The notes under the pieces: generated by a model
The model's database searches: none
Told to the model about the DNA's origin: nothing
What the model saw: only the letters and a program-made list of their open reading frames with translations
Shown: piece after piece, positions 33,401 through 42,989 of the stretch
Numbering within the stretch: position 1 is the first letter of the stretch
Layout of the letters: each line of letters opens with the position of its first letter
Made by a program: the position numbers and the translations under genes
Assembly (NCBI GenBank): GCA_029378245.1
Contig: JARKIF010000066.1
Coordinates: forward strand, 144,190 to 208,189
From: Roridomyces roridus
Taxonomy: Eukaryota; Basidiomycota; Agaricomycetes; Agaricales; Mycenaceae
DNA: 64,000 nucleotides
Direction of reading: 5' to 3'

Positions 33401-34431
33401 TGGGTAAGGGAATTCGGGTTGTGCCCTGTCGGGAACAGATTACCGGTGAAGGGATTGCCCGGGTTTATCGGGACAATGTGTGGAAGGATTACGGGTTACC
33501 GGAGGTGGTAATCAGCGACCGTGGAACACAATTCGTGGGCCACTTTATGCGCGACTTGATGAAACTTCTGGGAATGAAGTCGAATGCGTCGACAGCATAT
33601 CATCCGCAAACCGACGGTCAAACGGAACGGGTCAACCAAGAGGTGGAGCAGTATCTCCGGATCTTTACGAACTTCATGCAAGACGACTGGGCAGAATGGT
33701 TGACCTTGGCCGAATTCTCCTACAACGACAAGGTCCACGCAACGACGGGATTCAGCCCCTTCTTTATGACTCTCGGGTTCCACCCGCGCAAAGGGATTGA
33801 ACCACTACGAGAGGTTCCGACGGAGAAGGCGATGGAATTTGCGCAGAGAATGGAGAAGGTACGGGCAGAAGCCGCAGCGGCAATGCGCCACGCACAAGAA
33901 GTTATGAAGAAATACTACGATCGCAGTCGACAACCCGACCCGGGGTACAAAGTAGGCGACAAGGTGTGGCTAGAAGGGAAGAATCTGCAGACGCACCGAC
34001 CCACCAAGAAATTCGAGGACCGACGGTATGGTCCTTTCCCGGTGGTGCGCAAGGTTGGATCCCTCTCGTACGAAATCAAGACGCCTGCATCTTGGAAAGT
34101 TCACCCGGTTTTCAATACGGTCTACCTTCGACCTTGGGTACCACCAGTGGCCGAGCATCAGAAAGCGGTGGATCCGCCACCCCCGGACGTGGTTGACGGT
34201 CATTATGAGTATGAGGTGGAGGAGATCCTGAAAGTCAAGAGAGGCGGCGGGAATCAGCGCAACACGTTGCGCTACTTCGTCAAATGGAAGGACTATCCCC
34301 CGGCTGAATGGACTTGGGAAAAGCGCGCTTTGTTGGATGGAGCAGAGGAATGCATAGAGGAGTTCTATGAGAAGAACCCGACTGCACTCCGTGAAGAACG
34401 GGTTAACGGCCGATGGAAGATCGTGTCCTGA
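30436..34431 (+). CDS. pol: Pol polyprotein of gypsy element (PR-RT-RH-IN-chromodomain)
   Basis: About 1330 codons without interruption, counted from 30436. The aspartic protease has LLDTGAT (DTG at residues 167-169). The reverse transcriptase has LRPVQDYRRLN and YLDD (527-530). RNase H has MEADSSDFATG and WTDHKN. The integrase has an H-H-C-C zinc finger (about 890-930) and a D...D(35)E core, with the last two in ISDRGTQF and GQTERVNQ. A GPF/Y module (RRYGPFPVV) follows, then a C-terminal chromodomain (YEVEEILKVK to YFVKWKDYPPAEWTWE, about 1257-1315), which in chromoviruses guides insertion to marked chromatin. The first in-frame ATG is about residue 84, so expression probably needs a -1 shift from gag or re-initiation. 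I saw no canonical slippery heptamer in phase. Confidence 0.95.
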   Translation: MKATSSRSPSIPHVHKSFTNQFHTLLNDKDSQIVANEQENDTPAPEWRSKKPIPRKKVTVVPPTPKASWKGLPPNSAERLLDRMYAQRPHAVEMLQNWTYKTRRTEITEGYVEELLGLYRPDALTAIKELQNPPSFIRAMGGVSVMVPMVVQDLASLRGYTVVGLLDTGATAEGFMNQSFAERHGLDVEDLPMPVPVYNADNTPNAGGKIRQVVRMRTTVEDHEEVMSFALTNTGKTDVILGYKWLKRHNPEIDWSNGKLSFTRCPPACRTERLWKQWEAEDEDGLEPDDRVFVTRIYEEEDAQHAEHIRAMGSVATKLAAAAHNAKGDQAMEDIVPAHYLDEFRSVFDKKDFDKLPERKRWDHAIELKDGAEPARGRVIPLSIPEQKELDEFIAEHLKTGRIRPSKSPFASPFFFVKKKDGKLRPVQDYRRLNAITIKNRYPIPLISEIMHNLRNATWFTKLDVRWGYNNIRIKEGDEEKAAFITNRGLFEPLVMFFGLTNSPATFQCMMNDIFARQIAEGRVIVYLDDILIYSSNKEEHQMTVREVLQILQENDLYLKPEKCEFEKREVEYLGVIIGDGKIRMDPVKVAGVREWAEPKTVKEVQSFLGFLNFYRRFIAGFGIHSKPLTRLTRKDYRWRWGGEERRAFETLKDLVTAEPVLHFPTDHGEWRMEADSSDFATGAVLSQLQNGVWVPIGFLSKSLNDTERNYDIHDKEMLAIMRGLYEWRHFLQGSNKTFEIWTDHKNLAYFMTTKKLNRRQARWSLELSEYDLLLIHKPGKTHNKTDALSRRNGHEKGAKDNSDITLLPADKFQQIPKEEFLRAIPDQEGGDQFLQRIKDAHDKWEDAAKEGLAKSKNEEAEEENPTWQEHDGFLTRHGSVYVPSDKELRHHITRAHHDTYMAGHPGQYRTAELVARNYYRPSMTRDIKRYVAACSTCQKTKTFPSKPRGPLSPNAVPERVWQNVSIDLITKLPESKGYDSIVVIVDRLGKGIRVVPCREQITGEGIARVYRDNVWKDYGLPEVVISDRGTQFVGHFMRDLMKLLGMKSNASTAYHPQTDGQTERVNQEVEQYLRIFTNFMQDDWAEWLTLAEFSYNDKVHATTGFSPFFMTLGFHPRKGIEPLREVPTEKAMEFAQRMEKVRAEAAAAMRHAQEVMKKYYDRSRQPDPGYKVGDKVWLEGKNLQTHRPTKKFEDRRYGPFPVVRKVGSLSYEIKTPASWKVHPVFNTVYLRPWVPPVAEHQKAVDPPPPDVVDGHYEYEVEEILKVKRGGGNQRNTLRYFVKWKDYPPAEWTWEKRALLDGAEECIEEFYEKNPTALREERVNGRWKIVS

Positions 34432-34456
34432 GTGCTTCGGGACGCAGCGCTTGAAC

Positions 34457-34535
34457 GGAGGGGATAATGTCATGAAATGACCCCAGGCAACAACCCGACG
34501 AATGTCATGAAATGACCCCAGGCAACAACCCGACG
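34457..34535 (+). repeat. Polypurine tract and 35-bp tandem duplication at the 3' LTR edge
   Basis: GGAGGGGATAA (34457-34467) is a good polypurine tract for plus-strand priming. It is followed by AATGTCATGAAATGACC... repeated twice as a 35-bp unit (34466-34500 and 34501-34535). The second copy forms the start of the 363-bp 3' LTR. The 5' LTR has a single copy. Confidence 0.8.
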
Positions 34536-34865
34536 GGTTGTAACCCGATCAACCATCAAACCATCAATACCCTAATCAGTGATCATCATTGATCGGGCGG
34601 GTCTTGTCTCAACCCCTGCTTGGTACTCCACTCTCCCCTGCATTTAAACCCCTACCGGTCTCGATCGCCCCTGCTCCTACCCCCTACCTCCTCGTACCTA
34701 ATTCGATCATGTAGTATATATACCCGTCTACAGTCTCAGTACTGTAGACGAATCTAGTCTATTCTCCCTACGGCTTGCTCTACCTCTTGAGTCTCGTCTG
34801 CTGCTCTTCGCTCGGTCGCCTCGTTCGTTGCCGACTAGAACCCGACTTAGCCCTAGGTGCTGACA
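34503..34865 (+). repeat. 3' LTR of gypsy element
   Basis: 363 bp, matching the 5' LTR except for G at 34750. Preceded by a 35-bp duplication of its own start. Confidence 0.9.
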
Positions 34866-35419
34866 TAATTGCAGAACCGCTAGGTGCAGCATCTGCCTGA
34901 TTTCCCTAACATCGTGTTCTCAGTTCAACATCAACCTCCAAGTTGATTCCATCACACAACGCGAATACCGCCAGTGTGATTGCTGGCGCCGTGGTGGGTG
35001 CAATCGGCGGAGGGGTGTTGCTCGGCGCGTTGGCTTAAACTTCAATATCACGACATGACACAGAGGGTGGATATCCACCGCATTTCAACGGAATGCCTAG
35101 CACTATCATCGAGCCTTTCCAACTGCCTGCGAGGGTTCCATCTCAAGCCCCCACATCCATCCTGTCTCCGTCATCCTCTTCCAAGTCCGAGCGTGGATTT
35201 TCATCACCTGAGACCGCGGCACAACCTCCAATGCCATCCAACTTGCGGACAGAGTACGAGGAGCGGCTGCGAAACTTGGAACGGTTTGCTGCTACGGTAG
35301 CTTCCCCGCCTGCGTACAGTTGATGTTGTAATTTTGAACCGATGGCGTGAAATTTTGTTCATTGGGTTAAGATGCTCAGAGCCTACTTGAATTCTCAGAA
35401 AGAGCCGGAATGAAGTTTG

Positions 35420-36002
35420 TGTTAGGTGCCGGATCCGAGGCTGACTGGAATCCCGGATAAGGACGACCGGAGTAAGAATGACCGGAACTCCGGGACGAAG
35501 GACTCCGGAGAGGGACGAAAAGTCGGAGGAGGGAGATGGAGTCCAACCGGTGACACCACAAAGACCCAGGGTGACCGGGTTCCCTACGCTACTTCCAAGG
35601 GAAGCAATCCAGACGAGACGAGAAAGGAGGAGAGGAGGGCTCGGAGCAGCCAAGGTCGAATAGACCAGGAACGTTAATATTCCAACTGAGTTACATGGCG
35701 CTTGTACAGAGGTTTATATACTAAATGCCCACTGATGTATACCCAGATGAATATGGAGAAAGTGACAAGGTAAAAAACTCGGACCCCGGAGTGGAGGTGG
35801 ATACCCCGGAGAAACCGGAGGTACCGGAGTGAATATCTACACCGGAGTAAGGTCGAGTGGGTGAAGGATGGAATGAAATTGAAGGGCAAAAGTCCGAACG
35901 AGGACCGGAGTCCGGTCAAGATTGATCCGGGGTTGTTGGAGCCGGAACCGGAGTTGGATCAAAATTGGTCCGGAGTTGGTGAGAATGGAACGGGACGTAA
36001 CA
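35420..36002. mobile_element. 583-bp solo LTR rich in CCGGAG
   Basis: It begins TGTTAGGTGCC and ends GGGACGTAACA, giving TGTTA/TAACA ends, and is flanked by the 5-bp duplication GTTTG (35415-35419 and 36003-36007). No internal coding region is present, so it fits a solo LTR left by recombination. CCGGAG and close variants recur many times across it. It is unrelated to the intact element's LTR and lies 97 bp after the end of member D. Confidence 0.8.
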
Positions 36003-38516
36003 GTTTGTGACGCTGGAGCGCGGCGTGCTGTAAAGTGTCGTTAACCAATCAATCACAAAATGATCTACATCAAATCCATCTTGCTTCCTGCCACCATGGG
36101 GCACACAACATCACCACCTTATACTGGGGGAGTGATATATCAATTATATCAATTGCCTCGAAGAGCTGCGGTATATGAGCGACTGCTAGTTAGATAACAT
36201 GTCTGATGTATCAGCTTCCCTCTCAGCTACCATGAATTCACGTGTATTGGATATCCCCGTAAGTCCTGCGTACGGCGAGCAGAGAGTCCTGGACACTGTG
36301 GTCGACGACGAGCAGCAACATGACAATGATTACAAAAGAATTCCCCTTTAGGCGACAAGCTCAACGTTGCCATCAACAGCAACCAAAAGTCCCTGGGAAA
36401 TAAAATCTAATAAATTAAGAAAAAAAAATACAGAGTAGAGCTCACAGCGAGGCCTGCCCGGGGTCTAAATAATACAGCAATCGGGGAAAGAGAAGACGAG
36501 AAAACAGCCGCACGACACAGCGCCATCGCGATACAGTGCCTGCACTCCCAGTCGCAGCACCTACCCTGCACACGCAATACCGGCATGGCCGAATCCACAG
36601 CAGACGTATCGACAGCCCCCAAACCCATCGAAACCCCGCTCCCTGTCCGCACACGGCCACCGCTCGTTTTGCAGCCCGGCCGTACACACCATCCTCCATG
36701 TCGCACCGCTTGGGCTGCACCCCTTCAGCCCCTTGAACCCCGTCCGGAGCGTCGCAACGCTCCACCCGGCTTGCGATGAGGCTCGCGATTCCGCTCTGGG
36801 CTGCGTCTGCGCTGATACCGTCGTGAGGGTTGTCGGACACGTGGCGAGGCGGAGGGAGGGACGGCCACTACACGATGTTCACGAGGGAGACTGTCCCGTC
36901 GATAGGGAAGCGGTGGATGGGGGCATTGGATCTGGGTCATCCCAATGCATGCATGGTAGCTACCCGGTCGTACTGGCGAGGAATGGAGCTCTTTGGGAAA
37001 ATGGAGCGTGAGAGGTGCAGAAAAGCACGCCGGGAAGGGTGTTTCGAGGAGTAGGGACCCCGTGAAAGCCATGCATATGTACTGCGTGGATGAGTGGTGC
37101 ATCATCCGGCAGGCGATTGGCCACACGAGGGGCACGGAAACACCCAGCGCACCAGATGGAGAGTGTTCTGAGGGTGGATGGAGGTTCATGAGTCCGGCAG
37201 TCAGGGAGGAAAGCACCAGCAGACGCACCATTCATTCAGTACATCCCAAACGACATCCGCTCTTCCTGCACTCAAATCCCGCCGAAAAGCCACGAAAATT
37301 GAGATCTAGCGGGCTTAAACGTGTAGGAGAAAGATGGCGACATCTTGAAGCGAAAGGATGGGGCGTTGTGGCAGACCGGTCGTGGTGGTCGTGAGGAGAG
37401 AGGTATTCGTAACGCTGTGACGCCCGTTGCCGATCTTGCCGGCGGTGTCACTAACTGAATGTTCATTGTCGTTTGAGCCTCCCTTTTCAAAGAATTCCAT
37501 TCTGAAGTTGTGTAATTCCCCCGAGATTTGGGACGATTCCCGAGGCTTTGAGGCCCGTAGAAGGAAGGCAGAGAAGACAAAGTGAGGAGGAACCAGTCTT
37601 GGGAGACAGCAGGAGCCTAGCAGGAGCAGGAGCGGCCGAGCGGCGAGCGGCGTGCAAGCGGTGCAGTGATGCTTGAGGGGCGATAGGGTCTCAAGCAATA
37701 TCTTATCTTATCTTATCTTCACGTGACATTCCAGACGCCGGGAGCCTCTGAACCTTGGAACCCCCCAACGGGGAGATCACAGAGGAGCAAGAACTCAAAG
37801 CCATCAATGCAACTGCAGAGTAGATGGAGCCGCAGAAATCAACGTATCAGAGCAATATCAGAGAATCAAACCCATCACGGACCTATTTCCTTTTTTGGCC
37901 ACCCGCCTCGATAGGGCCCTATGGCGGGGCCCTATTTATAGGGGATTAGGGCCTCATAGGGCCCTATCGGTCGGCGGGGGTCGATTTAGGGGCCCTATCA
38001 GCATCACTGAAGCGGTGTGGTGGGGAGAAGAGCACCCGATCATAGCAGATGCAAATCAACGGCCCAAACTGGACCCGATCAAAACCCGAGAAGGCACGGA
38101 TCAGGCGCGTGGCGCGGGCGCCCGCTGTGGCTGTAGGGCTGATTGATACAAATCTGCCCTGCGCTAATCAGCGGTCGCTCATATGCCGCGGGTCTTCGAC
38201 CACTAGCGAGGATTTGATATATCAAATCCCCACTATGGCCTGACATCACGAACCGTGGCGCACCGAACACCAGGTCAGTAGTTATGACAGCCAATTGTTT
38301 ATTCAATTTCTAAATTTCTCAGAGAGAGACAGCCTCAGACAGATGGTCGGCCATTCGAACTCTGGTCAAACTTAGGTCTGTTGCCTGCAGATCTCCGCTT
38401 GCCGCCCCACATGGCTAAATTCTGATCCATGGCGAAGTGCCGCTGTCCTCACCAATGCAGCAACGGTGGCTATAACGATGCTCTCCGGATCCCGCCTATA
38501 AGTAACTTGCCCGTCC
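36003..38516. other. 2.5-kb region without a supported gene; palindrome-rich
   Basis: No gene supported; several overlapping frames lack domain signals. It holds a TATCT microsatellite (about 37699-37718), four copies of GGGCCCTAT at 37914, 37927, 37959 and 37990 (two inside the perfect palindrome ATAGGGCCCTAT) and a perfect 20-bp palindrome at 38210-38229. Confidence 0.4.
37911..37998. repeat. Cluster of GGGCCCTAT palindromic motifs
   Basis: GGGCCCTAT starts at 37914, 37927, 37959 and 37990, with the full palindrome ATAGGGCCCTAT at 37911-37922 and 37956-37967. It may be the terminus of an unrecognised element. Confidence 0.6.
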
Positions 38517-39928
38517 ATGGCATCGACGACGGCTCACTTCTCCATGCCGCATCTCACCTACGCTATTCTGCTGCTTGTTTTGCAACTCTTGCTGAGACCC
38601 GTGGATGCTGCTCTCTCGAACTTGACCATCGACGACACAAACAGCATCTACTGGAGCTTCTCAGGCCCATGGGACCCGGTCACCCCGACTCGAGCATGCG
38701 CAGGCTGCGGCTCCAAGCCGGATCCTCAACAAACATTCAACTCCACATGGCATGTTGGTACCTTGATTTCTGGGTCCTTCTCGTTCCAAGGTGCGTGTAC
38801 TAGTTCGCCTTCGGATCGCCGTCTGATCATCGCCCTGACAGGTGTTGCGGTGTATATTTATGGGATCGACGTACCTGCCGACCAGGCTGGGAATATCTCG
38901 TTCACGATGAAGAATCCATCCATCTCCAGCTTCCATTATGGCAGTGCCGGCTCTGGATACGGATACAATTCTCTATTCTTCACGGCCACGAATCTGGATG
39001 CAAGTGTGCAACATACGGTGAACTGGGTGATAGGACCGAGCAATGGGCTACGCAGAGGGGATGCGGTGTTTGATTATGCTCAAGTATCGCAGGACGACTC
39101 CAGCAGTGAAATCATCACGACATCGTGCGTTTATGTGATCTGAATCTTCATTCTGATTGAATGCCCTCCCTTTCAACAGTTCCGGCAGTCAAGGACCTAC
39201 GGTAACCTCTGGTACCGGTAGCGCGAGTCCCCTGAATAGCAGTATCACATCGTTCGTCTTCCATATCTCTCTGGTGTAAAGCTAATCAGTGTACCAGGCC
39301 TCAGAGTCCTAGGTTCAGCCAAATCTGTGCCATTAATCATTTTTGACGTCTCTTTAGCAGTTCCAATCCAGCATCCTCCAGTCACGGGAACACAGGTCCG
39401 CTGAATAGCACGTCGTGCGTCTTCCATTTCTTTCTGAAAGGCAAGGAGGCAAAGCTAATTAATGTACCAGGCCTGAGAGTCCTAGGTTGAGCGAAATCCG
39501 CGTTGCCGGTAGTTTTTTGACGTCCCCATAGCAGTTCCCATCTAGCATCACACACCGGGAAGATCGTCGGCGCAGTGGTGGGAGCGATCACTGGATTAGC
39601 GCTTATAGCTGTGCTTGTCTTCATTCTCATATGCCGCCGGCGGCCCTCGCTAATATCCATGAGGAGGCTTGAGAGTGAAGGGGTCTCAGATGGGCCTAGA
39701 CGGTACGGTAGCATCATCCGGCCATTCCCGCTGGACGTGGATGCAGCACCTTCACCGTACCAAAAGCTCGACCCGGATTCAGAGCCACAGTTGCCTACAC
39801 TCGACATCAATCACGCTCTACCTCCACCCTCTTCTCAGGCTCCGGCTTCAAGTCCTGTCGTCACAGCCGAGCTGGAAGAGCGGCTGCGGAACTTGGAGCG
39901 GGCCACTTTCCCTCCAGCATATAGTTGA
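38517..39928 (+). CDS. Single-pass membrane protein, YIYG/PPAY family, member E
   Basis: Exons: 38517-38790, 38842-39124, 39180-39251, 39361-39414 and 39532-39928. Order: signal peptide (start at 38517 or 38544; MPHLTYAILLLVLQLLLRPV), NLTIDDTNSIYWSFSGPWDP, CAGC, FNSTWHVG, then GVAVYIYGIDVP, YGYNSLFFTATNLDAS, HTVNWV and FDYAQVSQDD. Two small exons add a Ser/Thr/Gly stalk. The last exon has the helix IVGAVVGAITGLALIAVLVF, CRRR, IIRPFPLD and the end LEERLRNLERATFPPAYS. The two stalk exons lie in a tandem duplication of about 169 bp (39232-39568), so the longer stalk arose by intron-exon duplication. Surface location and WW-domain binding of PPAY are inferred. Confidence 0.8.
39232..39568 (+). 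repeat. Tandem duplication of an intron-exon unit in member E
   Basis: The two units start CTGAATAGCA at 39232 and 39401. They share GTACCAGGCCT(C/G)AGAGTCCT, TTTTTGACGTC and AGCAGTTCC(A/C)ATC with moderate divergence. Each unit carries an intron and the start of a Ser-rich exon. Confidence 0.75.
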
Positions 39929-40107
39929 TCGTCAAGTTGCTGTATTTGTTGGTAAAAGATAACATTGCTTGTGCGAGTCTGGACTGACCAGTCGTTCAGG
40001 ATTGAGACAGGAATGAATATTCAACGTTCAATTCTGATACCGCCGAGGTACGATTGTTGGTGAGAATGAGCGACACAGGAATAGGCCACCCAGCAAATGA
40101 CGGCGCC

Positions 40108-40845
40108 TCATCGCTTTCGGCGATGCACCACACTACCACCGTTGAACTTTATGCTGAAATCGGTCAATTTCCTACTTCGTGACCAACCGTATATCATACA
40201 GCTTCGCTCTGATTTTTCCGCTCTACATATGGCAACATTGAACGACGATGTGTTGCGTATTGCGCTCGGAGTCGGTGCCGTTTCCAGATCCCCGCTACTC
40301 ACGGAATACGTGACATGTTTGATGGACTCGGAGCATCCCTCCCATACCCGTATCGACGCTTCCCTCCAGAGAGTCCATGGTGGAGTGAAACCGATGCAGA
40401 TGTGGGGGACTTCAGCAGTTGTTGAATGCCCGAGAGCCGCGAATCTGGATTCCGAGAGCGGCTCTAAGTTGTCGATATGGAGCGTGCCGAGACGACAAAA
40501 GGCAAGATTGCCGAGTCTTTGTAGGTAGTGTGGATCAAATTTGGAGAAGCGGAATATTGTGAGTGTGGATATCCATCCCAGCAGACGCGGAGAGCTCTCC
40601 AGCGCCGCTAAAAGGCGACCGAGCCGTGCATCGCTGAGAGGGCCGTCGAATTTTAGTTGGATTTGGGGAAAATGCGGGATTGGGAAAGATGAAGTAGGGT
40701 GCGATTGAGGAGAGAAAATGCGTGGAGATCGGTACATAGTGGAGTCGACGAAGCTCCGGGTGTGCGCCGCAAGCTCCGGGATGTCGAGAGCATGCTGGGA
40801 GGACGTACCCATCCGGTGGACTCGAATACTAGAGTGCCTGTCCAT
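40108..40845 (-). CDS. F-box/LRR-like protein, second subfamily (possibly truncated)
   Basis: An uninterrupted 245-codon frame. Near the start it reads ALDIPELAAHTRSFVD, the beginning of an agaricomycete F-box, but most of the box (the ...SDLR...VNRSW part in the relative at 43917) is missing. Then come PQIQLKFDGP, ARLGRLLAALESSPRLLGWI, STLTIFRFSKF, LQRLGNLAFCRLGTLHID and ESIKHVTYSVSSG, an LRR-like layout. The matching segment at about 44060-44170 reads ARLLTTLENSPRLIEFISEL. It is probably a deleted family member that happens to remain open. Confidence 0.4.
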   Translation of the reverse strand: MDRHSSIRVHRMGTSSQHALDIPELAAHTRSFVDSTMYRSPRIFSPQSHPTSSFPIPHFPQIQLKFDGPLSDARLGRLLAALESSPRLLGWISTLTIFRFSKFDPHYLQRLGNLAFCRLGTLHIDNLEPLSESRFAALGHSTTAEVPHICIGFTPPWTLWREASIRVWEGCSESIKHVTYSVSSGDLETAPTPSAIRNTSSFNVAICRAEKSERSCMIYGWSRSRKLTDFSIKFNGGSVVHRRKR

Positions 40846-41371
40846 GAATTTTGGAGTAGGTAAATGCAGGGAAGATGTGCATACTTTCCCGGTCGATATG
40901 CTTGTGCACTCAGCGTTGACTCAGCGCTCAGCTGTCGTGGCCGGGTCAAGGTGCGTTGATGCCGTAAAGCTTGGCGATTGATGATCAACAAACAGAGAGT
41001 CCGGTTGCCTCCTGCCAGTGTGATCTACGAACCGACCTTCCGATGCTCCCGCAGGCTCATCCACCAGCTGGCCGAGATCCGCGCTCCAGAATCCAGACGA
41101 CTCTTCGTTGTCCAATCGCTGTGGTCTCACGGGAGTCGCGACGACAAGGTTACTGTATCCCGCGGGCGTAAATCCATGGAGTTGCTTTTGAAAGACGGGC
41201 TCTCAAATCCGGGCGCATCCACTCGGTGAGAATGCCCCGCGCGCACTCCTGCTTCGGGAGTCCCAATTTCCACCAGCAAAGCGGGGTGCAATTCACATAC
41301 AATTACAATTACAGGGCAAATATTACACGGGGAGGGTACGGATTAGTACAAGATGTTTCAGCCGAGAGCTT
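40846..41371. other. Spacer between second-subfamily F-box and GRP3
   Basis: No gene seen. The last 80 bp match the 3' flank of GRP1/GRP2 in inverse orientation (GGCAAATATTACACGGGGAG near 41315). Confidence 0.4.
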
Positions 41372-42281
41372 CTAGTAGCCGCCGAAGCCACCGCCGAAGC
41401 CACCAAAGCCACCGCCGTAACCACCAAAGCCACCGCGGCCACCAAAGCCACCGTAGCCACCGTAGCCACCGCGCCCCCCAAATCCACCAAACCCACCGCG
41501 GCCACCAAACCCACCAAATCCGCCGCCGAATCCTCCATAACCACCACCGATGAAGTGGTTGTCGTTTCCATCCTGGCTGTCACCGCTCGCACCCTGGGTG
41601 TCATCTGGGCTGGGCTCGTCACTGCGAGTTGCAAGGTCGCTGCGCCGGTATCCACCAAAGCCACCGCGTCCTCCGTACCCACCCCTGCTACCTCGGCCAC
41701 CACGGCCACCACGGCCACCAAATCCACCGTAGCCGCTACGGCCACCAAACCCACCAAAGCCGCCGCGGCCGCGACCACCATATCCTCCGAATCCACCACG
41801 ACCACCGAAACCGCCATATCCGCCACCGATGAAGTGGTTGTCGCTCCCGTCGTCTTGACTGTCTCCCCTTCCACCCTGGCTCTTATCCTGACTGGGAGCA
41901 GGTTCAGGCTCAGGACTACGAATACCAATGCCGCCGCCGGTCTCCTCGAGGATGCAGCAGAGCTGCCCCACGAGGGTGCGGCGACTGGGACAGAAGGGCT
42001 GTCTGAATCTGCGGCCCCGGAGCAATGACTCGCGGAACTCGCAAGGACTGCAGTCCTGGATTGAAAAAGGTCAGTGGTTGTTCTTAGTTTTCAACACGAC
42101 CACTAACCCTCCCGCGACCGCCGCCGAATCCCCCGCCGCGGAAGTCTTCAGAGGGCGAGGAGTCGGTCGTTGAGGTATCCGCTGCAGGGGCAGCCGCATC
42201 CTTGGTCTCTGTGGCGAAGACCCCGGAGGAGAAGGACAAGAGCGTGATCAGGGTAGCCACGACGGTAGGTGAGAACCGCAT
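41372..42281 (-). CDS. Secreted glycine-rich protein GRP3
   Basis: Intact two-exon gene on the reverse strand: exon 1 42281-42108, a 52-nt intron, exon 2 42055-41372, total 285 residues. Signal peptide, Ala/Thr/Asp-rich segment and Cys segment (DCSPC, FCPSR, LCC) are identical to GRP2. The difference is in the repeat part: two glycine-rich blocks joined by one YRRSDLATRSDEPSPDD linker, ending FGGGFGGY, against three blocks in GRP2. Intron and upstream sequence are also near identical to GRP2, so the two separated recently or were homogenised by gene conversion. Role unknown; secreted by inference. Confidence 0.8.
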
Positions 42282-42363
42282 GGTTGGACTAGAGATGAGT
42301 GGCTTGTGTGGAACTGGAGAGAAGAGCAAGATTTGCTGAAGAACTGAGGAGCCTCAGCCCGGC

Positions 42364-42370
42364 TTTTATA
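42364..42370 (-). promoter_or_regulatory. TATA box of GRP3
   Basis: TATAAAA on the reverse strand, 83 bp before the start, in the same context as for GRP2. Confidence 0.6.
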
Positions 42371-42989
42371 CCTCTTCGAGGGCAATTCCAGATAAATGGC
42401 GGCTAGGTGTGTCCATCTACGGCGAATTTCAGATATTGAACTTGTCTGTTGGCTAGAGTAAACCCTTGGCGCGCGCGCATGAAGCAATTCGATGGCTCTC
42501 TCAATTGTAATTGCAATCTCGAACACGCCACGGTATAATTGTCGAACCCTGATCCTTAATTGAGACTCTACGTCCATTCTTCCTGGAGTAGTAGGTATGT
42601 AGTCCTGGTACTTCTTCAAAGTTTATACAACTGACCTTGCCTATCCGGAAATTCAAAAATCAATCATTCAGGGGATCGTGAAGAGAAAGATGCAACCAGC
42701 TGTTCAACGGTACAACATGCTCAAGTTATTGGGTGGATATCAAACGGGTTGAACTCATTCCGCGCACGCGCGCATGGAGACTGGTATCATGTTTCAACTC
42801 CAGATTCCTGAGACAAACAAGCTTTGCAACTGGCCAAATGAACAGGTTAATGAGACAAAGTCCAAAGATGCCGCGGCAGTGAGCTATCATTGGCTGCCGG
42901 AATTGCCTCGTCGACGGGTCTCGGATGCGGTGTCTTCGTCATGGCAGATCTAATTCGACCCGCTGGTTCGGGGATCTCGGGCACGTCCC
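42371..42989. other. Conserved spacer between F-box copy 4 and GRP3
   Basis: Inverted match to 18751-19581 with some deletions. No gene seen. Confidence 0.45.

Larger units (their letters stand above)
28697..34865 (+). mobile_element. Intact Ty3/gypsy chromovirus LTR retrotransposon
   Basis: This 6169-bp element has 363-bp LTRs (28697-29059 and 34503-34865) that begin TGTCATG and end CTGACA. It has uninterrupted gag and pol frames and a 5-bp target duplication TAATT (28692-28696 and 34866-34870). The LTRs differ at one position (A at 28944, G at 34750), so insertion was recent. The pol order protease, reverse transcriptase, RNase H, integrase and chromodomain defines a chromovirus. It sits in the intron before exon 3 of member D, four bases before the GCAG acceptor's end. 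Confidence 0.95.
27555..35323 (+). pseudogene. YIYG/PPAY family member D, broken by two transposons
   Basis: Gene pieces are spread over 7.8 kb. Exon 1 (27555 to about 27800) has a signal peptide and DDTNQTFWNFEGSWNA, but about 7 nt are missing from the NLTIDDT coding sequence, which shifts the frame. Exon 2 has GSAVYIYGVDTP and is interrupted at 27975-28451 by a MITE. It resumes YNSLFFSATGLNSS to FDYAQVTVGEEE and ends near 28660. The next intron holds an LTR retrotransposon (28697-34865). Exon 3 starts at 34875; its membrane segment (VIAGAVVGAIGGGVLLGALA) runs into TAA near 35037, then the tail resumes in another frame to YEERLRNLERFAAT...SPPAYS (35323). Several independent lesions make this a clear pseudogene. 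Confidence 0.85.

Noticed and set aside
29112..34473. Many open frames of 60-184 codons opposite gag and pol
   Set aside because: They mirror codon structure of the retrotransposon genes and carry no domain.
36442..36840. Reverse-strand frame of 132 codons
   Set aside because: Several overlapping frames, no recognisable motif, no splice support.
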